From: Liriodendron chinense
Taxonomy: Eukaryota; Streptophyta; Magnoliopsida; Magnoliales; Magnoliaceae
Assembly: GCA_003013855.2 (NCBI GenBank)
Contig: ML058586.1
Location: forward strand, 2,842,196 to 2,906,195
Length of the DNA stretch: 64,000 bases
Reading direction: 5' to 3'
Below, one piece after another: positions 1 through 11,900 of this stretch (its first letter is position 1; each line of letters begins with the position of its first letter). A model generated the notes under the pieces. That model was not told the DNA's origin. It saw only the letters and a program-made list of their open reading frames with translations, and did not search any database. The position numbers and the translations under genes were made by a program.

Positions 1-1350
1 TTGATTTTGCTGGACACAACTCCAACACTAAAACCCATTAGGCTCACTATTTCAACCATTTAATTAAAGTTTTTAAGTATATAATTTTGTACGACTGGCA
101 TAAGTGTATGATGATCCAAACCGTCAATCTCGCCTGGCCCACCTTGGATTAGCCAGTAAACAAAATGGTATTGACTGTACTAAATGAACGTTGTCTATGT
201 ATGCCACGTGTGTGGTATGCCCCTAGGGGCACTGGATCAGCTCCCGTATGTGTATGATTCGACACTCTTTAATGTTATAAGGTCACAGCTGATAGGATTC
301 CGTTATTCAGTGATCCTGACCGTTGGTCTGTTGGGTCCCACCGTGGATTGACCAAATCTTAAAAATCTCCTCGGCAGGACAATCCTAACGGTAGCTACCA
401 GGCACATTTAAATGAAATGGGTCAACACTTTTTGCTAGGAATCAAGACCCTCTCATGTAGGATATTTTTAGGGCGTAGGCATCCACGGTGGATAGCATCA
501 AACCAACGGTCTTAGATCACTGAACCACGGGCCCTAGTGTAAAGACTGAAAACCCGGGGAATGATCACATGCATTTGAACATATGGTAAGTGCCATTAGT
601 TTGATATGTGTGGTGCCTGCCCATGATGTAAACGTGTAATCTAAACCATCCATCTGGTGGGCCTTTTCATGAGCACCGTTCTTCACAAGAATCATCCCTA
701 CCGAAATTACAGGTGAAACACGCTACAAGGAGCAATGTACAATCAGTACTGAAAGTTATACATTCACTTGCTGTGACTCACCTAAACTTTGAAATATTTT
801 TGAGTTTTGGTGGGTCTTTCCATCCGGATGATACACACCTGATGAATTGGTTCGATGACATACAAACAATATGGTGGACCCCACATTTCATCTAGAAGTT
901 TCTATGCAGCACATCCCCTCTCAATCCGCCCCATTGTTCCCTTTCGTGTATCCCACCTGAGTTATATATCAGACTGGTTTTGGAAAATTAGGTCAACCGG
1001 TGGGGGCTGAATCTAATGAATGGATTGGATGACACTCAAACGTCATGGTGGACCCATACAATCCTCAGGAATTCCATTACCAAAAAGCTGGGGAACGGAA
1101 AACCTAGACAGTCAAAACAGAGACTAGGATTTTTTCAAGGTTTCCATTCAAAATTCAATATATCAATCAAATAAAAATTTAATCATTTTCTAAAAGATAT
1201 TAGGCCCAGTTTAAAATTTCCATTGAAACATAGAAATCAGGGGATGAATTTTCCAAACACCAAATAAACGCTCAGTGACCCAGACCGTTGGTGTCGTGGG
1301 TCCCACAAACTATTTCCTAAGTATCTCCTTTATAAGAGGTAACATTGACC
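1..1350. repeat. Intergenic DNA with dispersed repeat B (copy 1, about 296-1075)
   Basis: No convincing gene is present; the short open frames lack family features. Roughly 296-1075 is a dispersed repeat whose order of landmarks recurs at about 23889-24510: a 'ggtctgttgg.tcccaccgt' start, then 'gaatgatc.catgcrtt', a 'tatggtaa' stretch, 'gtggaccccacattt', and 'cattgtt.cctt..tgt' followed by 'cccacctgagt'. The two copies are strongly diverged, with many indels. A third partial copy lies near 28130-28400. The transposon class is unknown, and I could not find terminal repeats or a target-site duplication. Confidence 0.5.
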
Positions 1351-1830
1351 CATAGCCTGTTTGTAAGGCTGGATTATATGGTAGAATTGTATTAGATGGA
1401 ATTAACATTGTGATTGCATGTCTGGAAATAGCATGACATTTTGACCATCCAATCCTACATTTACGATCAAATTCTTTCTCTAGGAAAAATATTATAGGAA
1501 GTAAAATCTGCATTTGGTAGACCAAGGAATTGTTATTAATGGACTGGATTTTAAAATTGATATATATCACCTATATGCACATGCAACTCGAATGTCACGT
1601 ACAATGGCACGTACAGATGGACAACATGGATAAAACGCATGCATAATGTGAGGCCCATAGATGTAGTAGATTCCAAAATCCACTAAAAATCTTGTAGTGT
1701 CTATCATTGAGACCGGATAATATTATGATACCAGAATTAATCTAATCCTTTCTGTCATTGCTAGATGGAATTTTCATGGGACCAAATGCAATTCCATCCT
1801 ACCTAATTCCACATTCCAAAGAGGCCCATG
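1351..1830. mobile_element. Decayed MITE-like element with about 35-bp terminal inverted repeats
   Basis: The left end (CATAGCCTGTTTGTAAGGCT...) and the reverse complement of the right end (CATGGGCCTCTTTGGAATG...) align over about 35 bp, including shared GGATT/GGAAT and ATGG.AGAATTG blocks. Size (about 480 bp) and the CCTGTTTGG-type terminus suit a non-autonomous PIF/Harbinger or hAT element. No clear target-site duplication was found, so limits are approximate. Confidence 0.45.
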
Positions 1831-2050
1831 GCTAGGATCATCGAATGTGGGAAAACCTCTTGAGTCTGGTTGACCTGAGTGAGTCATGATGAGCCACCAC
1901 CTGCCACTTCACTTAGCAACTTCTTAAGGATCACTTAAATGTCTATACTATATTTCGTGATTAGATTTGCCTACACATGGTGAGACGTTAGCTCAACATC
2001 TCAAAGCTAGGTGGGCCGCGCGCACCACCAGAAACAGTGGGATTGATCTT

Positions 2051-2172
2051 TTTTTTTTTTTTTTTTTATTTAATGGGCTACTTGACACACCCCATTGTTA
2101 GTACACCCACCCACCCCCTGTAACCCTGTTAGTCACATCACAATGTTAGCCACCCCCATTATGGGAATGGAT
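2051..2172 (-). mobile_element. tRNA-derived SINE, 5'-truncated copy with 18-bp TSD
   Basis: A poly(T) run at 2051-2068 is the A tail of a minus-strand retroposon. The body shares 'gttagtacaccca', 'gttagtcaca' and 'gttagccacccccat' with the other SINEs of this window (best copy 47217-47409). It is flanked by a perfect 18-bp direct repeat, aacagtgggattgatctt, at 2033-2050 and 2173-2190. The tRNA-like head is absent, as expected after incomplete reverse transcription. Confidence 0.8.
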
Positions 2173-2190
2173 AACAGTGGGATTGATCTT

Positions 2191-2598
2191 GGCTCATGTC
2201 CTAACATGAGCATGCAAAACTGAATGGAATAATTGGGGACATAGTTGTGGGCCCCATGAGCCAACTATATCAGCTGTTTGGTCGTTCACCGATAGCTTTT
2301 GGTATTTCAAAATCATCTCCAACCAACATAAAACAACATTTTTAGAGGTTTTGTGCAAGATGTAGAGAATTTAACGAAGAGCATAATTGCATAGAGATAT
2401 CTTGAACATTCTATAATTTTAATATTGTAATTAGAATAGTGTAAAAGTTTTTAGAACATTTTTAATCATTAGATAATTGTCATGTTGCATTATCTTAGCC
2501 ATCCATTACTCAAGGAAAAAAGTTAAAACATTCAATTTATAAACTCTATCCTCTCATATTTTCTCACCTTTAACAGCTACGAACATTTTAAAATATGC
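2191..2598. other. AT-rich intergenic stretch, no gene seen
   Basis: This stretch lies between the truncated SINE and the PIF-type MITE. It is AT-rich, has many stops in every frame, and shows no recognisable repeat ends. Confidence 0.4.
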
Positions 2599-2601
2599 TA
2601 A

Positions 2602-3216
2602 TGGCCCGTTTGGCACCGTGGATTTGAGGAGAAAGGAGGAGAAACGAGCTGCTTTATTCTATTTGCACCATGGATTTCATGAGAAGTAGATTTGAGAGGA
2701 ATCCACGAGAACTCAAAAAGGCACTTCTAGCCCTTTTTCAAATCCTGAGAAAAGGAGAAATTCCTCCCCAACGTGGGACTCACCTTAATGTGTCCCTAAC
2801 AATGGGACCCAACATGATGTATATTTTCCATCCAACTTGTTGATAAGGTCACAAAGACTTGGATGAAGGGACCACACAAATTTCAATTTAATCCAAAACT
2901 TTTGTGCATCATAAAGGTCTCACTCTCCATTTTTTCTTGTTTTATAGTCCACTTTAGAAGTAGATTTGCTTTATTTTTTTGGATCTTGGCATAAAATGGT
3001 CTGTAAAAATAGATAAACAGCATGGATTTAAAAATTGAGGCTAATACGATGGGCGTACGGTGGGATTAAAATTTACACCGTCCATTCCTTCATGTTTGAT
3101 TTCTCTTCAAATCTTGGCTGCCAAACAGAAAATCCAGAATTGATAAGAATTGGAATTGATGAGAATTCATATCATGGAATCCACTTCTCCTCAAATCCAT
3201 GGTGCCAAACGGGCTA
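2602..3216. mobile_element. PIF/Harbinger (Tourist-like) MITE, 615 bp, TAA TSD
   Basis: Terminal inverted repeats of about 32 bp differ at only two positions: left T-G-GCCCGTTTGGCACCG... and right (reverse complement) T-A-GCCCGTTTGGCACCA..., both continuing TGGATTTGAGGAGAA. A TAA triplet flanks both ends (2599-2601 and 3217-3219), the expected 3-bp duplication for PIF/Harbinger. The interior (about 2770-3010) resembles the foldback family described elsewhere in this window ('ccatccaacttgttgataaggtcacaaa' region), so the element may have captured or received part of that repeat. It has no coding capacity. Confidence 0.8.
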
Positions 3217-4660
3217 TAAAGGCTTGTTTGGGAGTGTGGATCGAAACCCCCTAGATTTGAAATACCTTGGTTGTGTTTGGCGCCCTAGACTTGAAATCCC
3301 TGTAATCCAAAAGTAACTATGCATAATATTTTTACGAGGGTTTGCATTTAATTACTAAATCAACTTTAATATTCGTAATTTGTGTATGTATGTAATGCTT
3401 GACAGGATGATTATAATAAGCTCCTTGGAATATATATTTTAGTAAAAAATGATGAAATTCCAAATCTTAGATGGGCCACAAGCATGGGATCACAACCAAG
3501 TGACTAACCAACAATTTTAACCCTTGATTTACAAGGACAATGTTTGGACTGCATAAATCAGCCCACTAAAGTAATTTTAGTGACATAGTTGATAATCTGA
3601 TTGTTTGGGATATCATCAATGGGTCACATGCCCAATAGATTAATAGCCTATTGACACATGTTACACATGCGATTTTAGATGTAATTTAGCTTTCACCTTG
3701 GATTTCAAACCCTATTTTGTAGGGGATTTGAAATCTCATGTTACTTTATGGTGCCAAACAGATTAAGATTTGAAATCAACTCCAAAAACTGAGTCAACTC
3801 GTCCGAGTCACATTGGACTCAAGCCGAGGCTCAAAGATAAGTCTCTCTGAGTCGGCCCAGGTCACTCCCCATGACCACAACACGTGGTATCGGACCGGAT
3901 CATTAGCCCCAAAAACTGAGTTGACTCGTCCGAATCACATGAGCATGGCCCACTTGCAAAAAAGCTACACTCAAAGAGCACGAGTATCTTTGAAAGATGC
4001 TCGTGTATGAGAGTAATAAAGCGAGTTTTGTCGTCGAAGGCAAGTCGGTCGTCCCACACTTTAGCCTACGGACTCTGCCTGCTCAGTATATGTTCTTGCT
4101 TGGACCACAAGAGACGGATTTTCTCTGCACGCGCCTGACTGTTGCCCTTTTGACTCAGGACCACCACCATCTGTCTCCATGTGGGACCCACATGCAGAGA
4201 TGGTCGAATGATCTGAACTGTCTGTCCTTTGGTCACTATTTTGAATGGCTTGTCTTCAAATAAACTCGTTGAAGGACTGATTGTTTCCGATGATTTGTGC
4301 AGTTTTATGTGGACCATTGGAATTTTTTCTTTTCAGCCGTACGAGTTCAAGTACATATATCGATGGAGATTATCATCTGATCAGGTTGATTTTCTTGCTA
4401 CAACCAATGAAGTTTAGTCAACAGAAAATGGACGGTTCTATAATTGAACCATCTTTACATGTGGCCCCAGTGGGGCGTTACATAGCTGACAGTCTTAGTC
4501 GCGACATACGTAAAATGAACTCATGAGGATAGCCTAGAAAGATGGTTATGAGCGACGTGGACGAATCATGTCGTTTACACGCGGTTGCTCTTTATGGTAC
4601 CACGTGGCTCTCTATTTTTTTTTAGAATAACCCATACATGAAAGCGGATTGCCTACTCAC

Positions 4661-4817
4661 GCTGCCCCACCATGATGTATGTGTTTTATCCACGCCGTCC
4701 ATTCATTTTTCCAATACCATTTTAAGGCATAAGCCGAAAAATGAGCCAGATCCAAATCTCAGGTGGACCACACTACAGGAAAACAGTGATGATTGAACGC
4801 TCACCGCTAAAAACTTT
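4661..4817. repeat. Half copy (single arm) of foldback family A
   Basis: It starts with 'ccaccatgatgtatgtgttt', runs through 'tatccacgccgtccattc' and 'gatccaaatctcaggtggac', and ends in 'gattgaacg'. This is one arm of the inverted-repeat family whose full copies lie at 4911-5309 and 25035-25432. The partner arm is missing. Confidence 0.6.
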
Positions 4818-4910
4818 CCCCCACTGAGCATCGGTCGGCAATTGGCGCCCGCATACATCACGGTGGCACCGGGCACAGGCATGTCCCTGTAGCCTCATGT
4901 GGCCCAGCTC

Positions 4911-5309
4911 TGTGAGTCCACCGTGATGCATATGTTTTATCCATGCTGTTCATCCGTTTTGCCAGCTCATTTCAGATCAATTGTTAAAAAATAATGTGGC
5001 TACAAAGTGAACCACACCACAGAAATTAGTGGATATTGAACGACCACCATTAAAAACTTCTGAGGGCCCACCAAAATATTTTGTATGCCATCCAACTTGG
5101 GTCTCACAGACATGGATGAAGGGAAAACAAAAACACAAGTTCGATCCAAAATTTCTATGGATCCCAGGAAGTTTTTAATGGTGGGGCGTTCAATCCCCAT
5201 TATTTTCTGTGGTGTGGTCCACTCGAGCGTATCATTTTTGGGCGGCCCAAAAATAAGCTGGCGACAGATTATATAAAACACATACATCACGGTGGGCCCC
5301 ACACAGCGT
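4911..5309. mobile_element. Foldback element, family A (full copy)
   Basis: The left arm (ccaccgtgatgc...ttttatccatgctgttcatc...ccacaccacag) is repeated inverted on the right (ctgtggtgtggtcc...aaaacacatacatcacggtggg). The unpaired centre has 'gccatccaacttg' and 'gatgaagggaaaac', shared by all family copies. No coding sequence. TSD not resolved for this copy. Confidence 0.65.
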
Positions 5310-6069
5310 GGGACGGGTCATTGGACCCATGGACAGTTAGTAAGTGGGTCCCACGCAAAGATGGATACGAAAGTTCACGTACAACCATTTAATGGGATCA
5401 CTTGTCATCTATCTAACAAATCCGGAAAGTGAGCTGATTAGGTAGAGGCTGGCTGGGCCCGATTAGGTGAGGCAGGAGCAACAACTCATTGAGTCAGGCC
5501 CTGACCGTGGGGCCCACTACACCCATTTTGCAACTTAGATTTTGGGTCAGAGACTCCCTATGACCAAACCCATCTGCAACCTAGATTTTAGGGTCTCTTC
5601 GTAGCTCAAGCCATATGGCTAGCACTTTTACTAGTTTGATGGCTCTTTTTTCCTTTGTTTGGAAACCATAGATTCCATTCCAAACAATGAAAAGGAAAAG
5701 GGTTTTCCATGCCAAACATGCTTAGCATATGGTACATGTATCAAATGTTTCACACCTCTAGTTGCCCACGTGTACCATGTGCCACATTTCACCTTCAAAT
5801 GCCCCACTATTTAAAGTTGATTTAGTAATTAAATTCAAACTCTTATAAATATACTAGATAATTTTAGTGCATAACTATTTTTAAATCATGTCGGATTTTG
5901 AATCCAAGTTGTGCCCAAGGTGCCAAACACAACTGGAGGATGCTGAATCCAGGGTATTTCAAATCCAAGGGATCTCCAATCCAAGTATCCCGAATCCACA
6001 GTGCCAAACGAGGCCTTCCAACCTTTGTTTATACATGCCTACCATATAGATATCAAAATATTAGAAAAA

Positions 6070-6248
6070 GAGTCCGCATCCTCTGTTAAAACCAAGCAGG
6101 AAAATCCTGCTCGTCACCATTCTGATTGGTCCACCTCAGCCTGACTGTGTTAGAGCTGCTCAGCTCTAATACAGTCAGGCTGAGGTGTACCAATCAGATC
6201 AACAGCAGCAGGGGTTCTCTGCTTGATTTTAACAGAGGATCCGGATTC
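6070..6248. mobile_element. Hairpin MULE-type MITE, 179 bp, 9-bp TSD
   Basis: This is a nearly self-complementary sequence. The left end GAGTCCGCATCCTCTGTTAA pairs with the right end (reverse complement GAATCCGGATCCTCTGTTAA), and the inner arms (ctgattggtccacctcagcc / its complement with caatcag) meet around 6160. A perfect 9-bp direct repeat, ttagaaaaa, flanks it (6061-6069, 6249-6257). A 9-bp duplication with TIRs is typical of Mutator-like elements. A transcript across it would fold into a long hairpin. Confidence 0.75.
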
Positions 6249-6677
6249 TTAGAAAAAACTCTATCAGTAATAATCCACCACCATTTTCAAAATGGTCTTA
6301 CCACATGCACACCATATCATGGTCTAAACTCTTATGATAGTTTACCACCGTTTTGGAAATGGTGGTGAGTCAATTCTCCTTCTGCTCAGTACTCATGTAT
6401 GGCTGTCCAAACCTTCTAAATAGTGGGGCATGCTGTAGATGGAGCATATGTCCAAAATCAAACTGATGGAGCATATGTCTAAAATCAAAGTGATTGATTA
6501 ATCCTAAACATTTAACTAATGGCTACAATTTGATGATAAAAGTAAAATAGTGAGTGGTCCAAATCCCAAAATCAAAATCAAGAAGTTAGTGTTTTATCAT
6601 TTTTTTTTAAATGGTGATGAACTACCACAAGAGTCTAATCACAATGATATTGTGGAACCCTGATATGAAAATATTTC

Positions 6678-7081
6678 TTAGGGGCTGTTTGGTAGCAAAG
6701 TTCTGCCAGGGACAAGCCTCTTGTCCATTGTTTGTGCATCCATAAGAGTAAGTACATATAATTTGATTAAAAAACTTGTGAATTTAAAGTATAAAGAAGG
6801 AAGTTTGCCACCATCTATAGGATATGTCACATTCATCCTTTCTAACCCTTCATGTCCCACATTTGCCACTAGTGCCAAGTTGTACCAGCAACATAGGTGA
6901 TGTGTTTGCATTGTGTATGCTCAAGGGCCCCACACATGCCATCATACATATTCAGACACCTCACATGCACCACATGTCATCGCACTTGTCCCGAAAAATA
7001 TGATTGGGCCAAACAAGACCTAGATTGGCTTGATCTAGACAAGTTGTCCAGGACAACCTTTTGCTCCCAACGGCTGCTATA
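6678..7081. mobile_element. Probable MITE, about 400 bp
   Basis: The left end (TTAGGGGCTGTTTGGTAGCA) and the reverse complement of the right end (TATAGCAGCCGTTGGGAGCA) align, continuing through AAAG..., ACAA and CTTGTCC-like blocks for about 40 bp. The size fits a non-autonomous TIR transposon. The TSD is uncertain. Confidence 0.45.
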
Positions 7082-8984
7082 GAATTATGAAATCTTCAAT
7101 ATCCAGGGGCACCTCTCTCTTAAGTAAACATACCTAGAGCAAGTTTAGTTCAGGCGGGCTGTCGTTTGGATACTTGTGAATTCAGGATTGGGTTGAAATA
7201 CATCCATCTTAAACCTTCAACCGGTGAAAAACTTGCTCCAAACATAGTTTGGGCTGGATCTGACCCACTCCCTAGTTCATGAGCGTGGATGGGCATGGAT
7301 TCAGATTCTTAGCTCATGGGCGAAGTCCATTTGTCACCCTTGAGTGATCGAAAGCCATTGATATGATGGGCCTTGCCTTTGGCCATGCACCCAAATCGAC
7401 AAGATGGAAAATCCCTAACTTTCAAAGCTGGCAAACAAATAGATAGCTCAGAGTGAAAATACAGCAATGATTTGCATTCGAGATTAACCACAACAAAGGC
7501 CAAATATTTTATAGCTGTGATCATCAAAGCTTGGGGATTTTTGGCCAATGGGCCATCCCTAGTGAAGCCAATCTGATCAATGGTTTGAATTGCCCAAATA
7601 ATGGGTCTAGCTTTACAAACTATCAGCCCAAGCATCAAATGGTATCCCCAGGTTTTCAGCTTGTACAAGTGGGGCCCATGACTATGGAATAGGACCATAA
7701 CCCAAACATCAATAAAATTGGATGGAACAGGGTTCCATCCAATCCATTGACCGTCCATTAGCAGTCCATCCATCAATGGGCTAGAAGTAAGAACAGCGAG
7801 GGGTCGAATTAGCATGTTTATAAGCAAGCTGTCAAGGCCCACAACACCTGTTGTAGGAAGACTGTGCACCACCCAAGCTCTGTGGGCCCACTATGATGTG
7901 TGTGTGACATCCACTCCATCCATCAGTTGTGACAACTCATTTTACCCATGCCCAAAACTCAACTCAATCCAAAAATCAAGTAGGCCAGACCAGATGGAAT
8001 AGTGGACATTGGAATGCCCACCACGACGAAGATACACAAGAATAATCAGTCTGCTCCAAAACTCAGGTGGGCCACACCATGTGAATTTAGAAGTTCCAGT
8101 TGTGATTATGCATTGCTCCCATGAAGCTGCCCACGCAAGCTTTGGATTGAGCTGTTCTCAAGATGGGCCCAAGGAGTTCGTCTGTTGCACACACTTCGTA
8201 CAAGTGTTGTAGGATTCCAGACTGATATCTGGGGCATGTTCTGTTCATAGTGGGTCCCATCAAGTCAATCATCTGGATCAACAGACCATGGTCCCCACTT
8301 ATGATCAGGTAAAAAATAAAGGATCTGTGGATTCTGCACACGAAGCTGCCAACTATCAATCTCATGGACAACACTTCCCAACCATGCAAATGCCATGGCC
8401 TTCAGATTCACAGAATCTAAACAAACATGAGATCTGTGTAGCTTCCCGCCATGCCATTGTTAGTTTCTGTGATTTCAATAAGGAATGCAGAAAGGAACCT
8501 TCATTTACACCCGCCTTGTCAGCCGCACCATCGCCCTTTTCTTTCTACTTTAATACAACACTACAAAGTTGCATCCCTTTATCACTGAAAGTAGAAATGC
8601 AATGGTGCTACTAACAATCAGCTTTGGTGTAGACATCGATTGATTTCTTTCGCATTGATTGCGTACCTCTATCCCATGCTCTATTTCCCCTACGTACCTC
8701 TTCAACTAGCAATCTCCAAGAATCTCCCAGACCAGCAGTTCATGGCTTGAATGGGACTCTTCTCTTGTAGTGGACGGCGTCGTTTGTAGCAACAAGATGC
8801 ATGCCGATGTTCCTCGTTTGCCACAGGTCATCAAACCGTTGATTGCCAGAGCATTTCTCGAAAAATCTATCATTTGCCATGACAGTAATCGAGCTGTGGC
8901 CCCGCTTGGCTTCTCAAGGTCTTCATATCTCTCTAGAGCAGCGACTGTGAATTTTGAAGCTTTTCATAAAATGAAATAGTTCTG
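7082..8984. other. Intergenic region and 3' flank of the JmjC gene
   Basis: The sequence is rich in GTGGGCCC-type dispersed repeat pieces (for example 7670-7690, 7880-8010, 8060-8100, 8240-8300). A minus-strand frame of 187 codons at 7309-7872 looks incidental: it has no domain and lies over these repeats. The 3' untranslated region of the minus-strand JmjC gene must begin just below 8985, but I cannot place its polyadenylation site. Confidence 0.4.
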
Positions 8985-11900
8985 TTATAGAACAGTCAGA
9001 GATTCAAGATCATTCGATTCAGATGACAAAATTAAATTCCAATCGCTATCCATGCAACCGAGATTTGTAGCTGCTAGCTTGATGATGCTGATCAGGTCTG
9101 CTGGACTGGCCACCTCAAAACCAATAGACTCAACAAAACCCAAGTGTGAAAAATCCGCTTTGGCAAGGAGAGATGTATTGTTTGTTCCGGAAGCTTGTTT
9201 CTGTCGCTCATCTATTGACCCATATGTTCTGTTCAGTGCCATGCATAGCTCAATGAACTCAGGCTCCTGAAAGATTTTTCTGATGTCGGAAATAGCACTG
9301 TGCTTTACTCCAGCAAATGCTTCAACGGATTTCATTTTTGTGGCTACCATATGTATAGATATCAGGTTAGAAATTAGATTATGTGCTTTGTTGGGTGAAA
9401 CCCATATGGGATTTTCATCGGTCTTGACGTGATGGTAAAGTAGGGACAAATTGGCGAAGGAAAACCAAGTGATGAAGATGAAGAAATCGAAGAAATTCAT
9501 TCCTGGAAGAAAGATAATAGAATCCCATCAATCACCAGTCTAAAGAAAACAATAAAGTCAGAATATTCACTTTTGCAGATATATACATGTTCGATTGAGA
9601 AACTTGCTCAGTACCAACAAAGTATGCTTGTTCATCCACCTTTTGGTGGTCCCAAAATTAATGTGGTTGCTAAGATCGATTGGAGATGCGCCAAGACATC
9701 TCCCCTTGTCAGATGATCCTAACCACTAGCTTTGATTGTCCATTTCCATATTGCTATCTGGATGGGTAGGATCATCTGTAGCAGTGGCAATGGGTCAGAT
9801 GTGGCTGGGCTGGGCTGGGATGGGCCTGTGCCTGGCCGGACACTTAAGATCCAAGGCCCTATCAGAGCAAGCCCAAGACTGAGAGCACAAAAAAATGGTT
9901 GTGCCCAGGCCCGACGCAACCAAGCCAGGCCTGAAAATTGTAAGATCTTTATTTCCTGCTTGAATATTCCTAATCTTTCCATCGATCAAGTGGGCAATAC
10001 ATGGACAAACAAATAGACATTTTACAGGAATGAAACCAACGGTCTGCAAGATGGATGGATTAACTAACCAAGGATTGGAATGGCATATTCATGGTACGTG
10101 ACACGTGCGTATGAGCCGGGGCGGGTTAAAATGACTTGAGCCTAAGCTTGACCCAAAAATTGATAGGGCTATGCATTGGAGGTCCATAATGCAAACCCCA
10201 AAAGGGGATGCAAGTAGATCAAAGAAAAGAAGAAAGATTATGGGAAAGAACACAACAATCCCCTAATTGAATGCTAGATACCGCAATAAATTCTCTCCAG
10301 ATCTTCTATTGAATAGAATCGAAGAAAGAAATCTGAAAATTGAATTTTTATTCCATAATCATAGTAATCATCCCTTACACTTTCATAGCATAGCCTTATA
10401 TTTAAACCAAGTAGAGAAGCCCTAATAACAAAAATGACCAAACTGTCTCTAAATCCTGTCACTACCGTATGGGACTTTGCAAAAGGGCCATAACTCACTC
10501 AAACGAAGTTAGAATTGCATGATCTTAGGCTTGTTTAAAAGCTAACTCAATGGGCTATCAAACGGGACCAATTTTGTGTCACTCAGACATTGTTTGGTGT
10601 CCCAGAAGCAGCCCACCAAGACTGACAAAATTACAAACGAGAACTTGTTAACTAAATCATGACTCTATCTTGCTCTAAAGATTAATTAAATAAATAAACC
10701 CTATGGAATTGATGACTGTACGATTCATCCCATGGGCCCAACAGTGCAAGCTGACCACTGATCCCATCTAATTGATCATTAGATGTTGATTTCGTCCAGA
10801 TCATCAATCAAGACAATTTGAACGGTTGGATTAGGCAAATCTTAGATCAACCAAATTGTGTGGCCATTTGGTTGCATCAGTACAAGCCCAGCCCAAAGCA
10901 TGGTTGGGTTCATCAGGTCAGGTGGCCAACCCACCCATTGCCACCCTTATTCATATAGTAGGGAAGTTATCAAGCCCATACCATGATCGGGCTCACAAAT
11001 GAATGAATTAGATTAGCAAATGGTGGGCACGTCATACCATTGCTGGATCAAACGGAAAGACACCACTTCTTTTGACCAAGCATCCTACATCCGCTACTAG
11101 TTTTACCTGTGTTAGCTGCAAGATTGCGTTGACAAAGGCCTTCAAAATCATCACAAATATCTCGAATGTCCTCTATGTACTCTTTTGCCTCGTTGTAATC
11201 TTTCAAGAGCAAGTTCCACTGAAATTGGGCAATGTTAACACAACATAACAAGATTTAACTGAAGATGATCTGATTTAATTAAGAAATTACTTGGTTTTAC
11301 TCACCACCCAAGAAAGATTATAGGCATTGAACCAATTGTGGTTTATGGATATCGTGTCTTCCTGAAAGATATAAAATGAAATTGTCGTATTAGTAAGACA
11401 AGACAATGACTTGCGTACAATCCAACCAAAATAATGGGCAATATTGGCATTTTGACCCCTGGTTATTAAGATTGAACAGTCTATAATTCAAATTCCACAA
11501 TTCTATAATTCAAATTCCACAATTCTACTATAATCCCATGTGCCTAAAAGTTATTTAGCTCTTATGAGTTGCAACAGATTGGATTGATCTGGATGCTATG
11601 TTAGTTCCTAACTCTGTGTAGAAATGCAATGGATGCGATGCACTCAGATTTTGATTTCAAAAATTAGAATATGGTTGATTTGTTCGTACCTTCTTTCTCA
11701 TATTGTTATCAGTTGTATTTAAAACGTTTAAAATACTATCACTAGTGTCCAATTTTACAATTTGATTCAATTCATCTTTTTTCACTATCTGATTCGATTT
11801 TCAAATAATTGTTTAGCAAAATTGGGTTATCTTCCAACAACAGAATGAAGGGAAGGAAAGAAATATTTTGAATCTATGCTACCAGAATACAGGTACAGGT

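Larger units (their letters stand above)
3220..6017. mobile_element. 2.8-kb element bounded by long inverted repeats
   Basis: The left arm (3220-3375) and the reverse complement of the right arm (about 5806-6017) share AAGGC.T.GTTTGG, TGTGGAT, TTTGAAATAC.., GTTGTGTTTGGC.CC, ATAGTTATGCA-like sequence and AATTTAATTACTAAATCAACTTTAA. Arms are about 160-210 bp with indels. The interior holds no recognisable transposase or host gene; it carries a foldback copy at 4911-5309, a half copy at 4661-4817, and unplaced sequence at 3780-4560. It is probably a large non-autonomous DNA transposon. No clean target-site duplication is visible, partly because the adjacent MITE (2602-3216) inserted at its left terminus. 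Confidence 0.55.

Noticed and set aside
7309..7872. Minus-strand open frame of 187 codons
   Set aside because: It overlaps dispersed-repeat fragments, has no recognisable domain, and shows no splice or neighbouring exon support. Chance frame.
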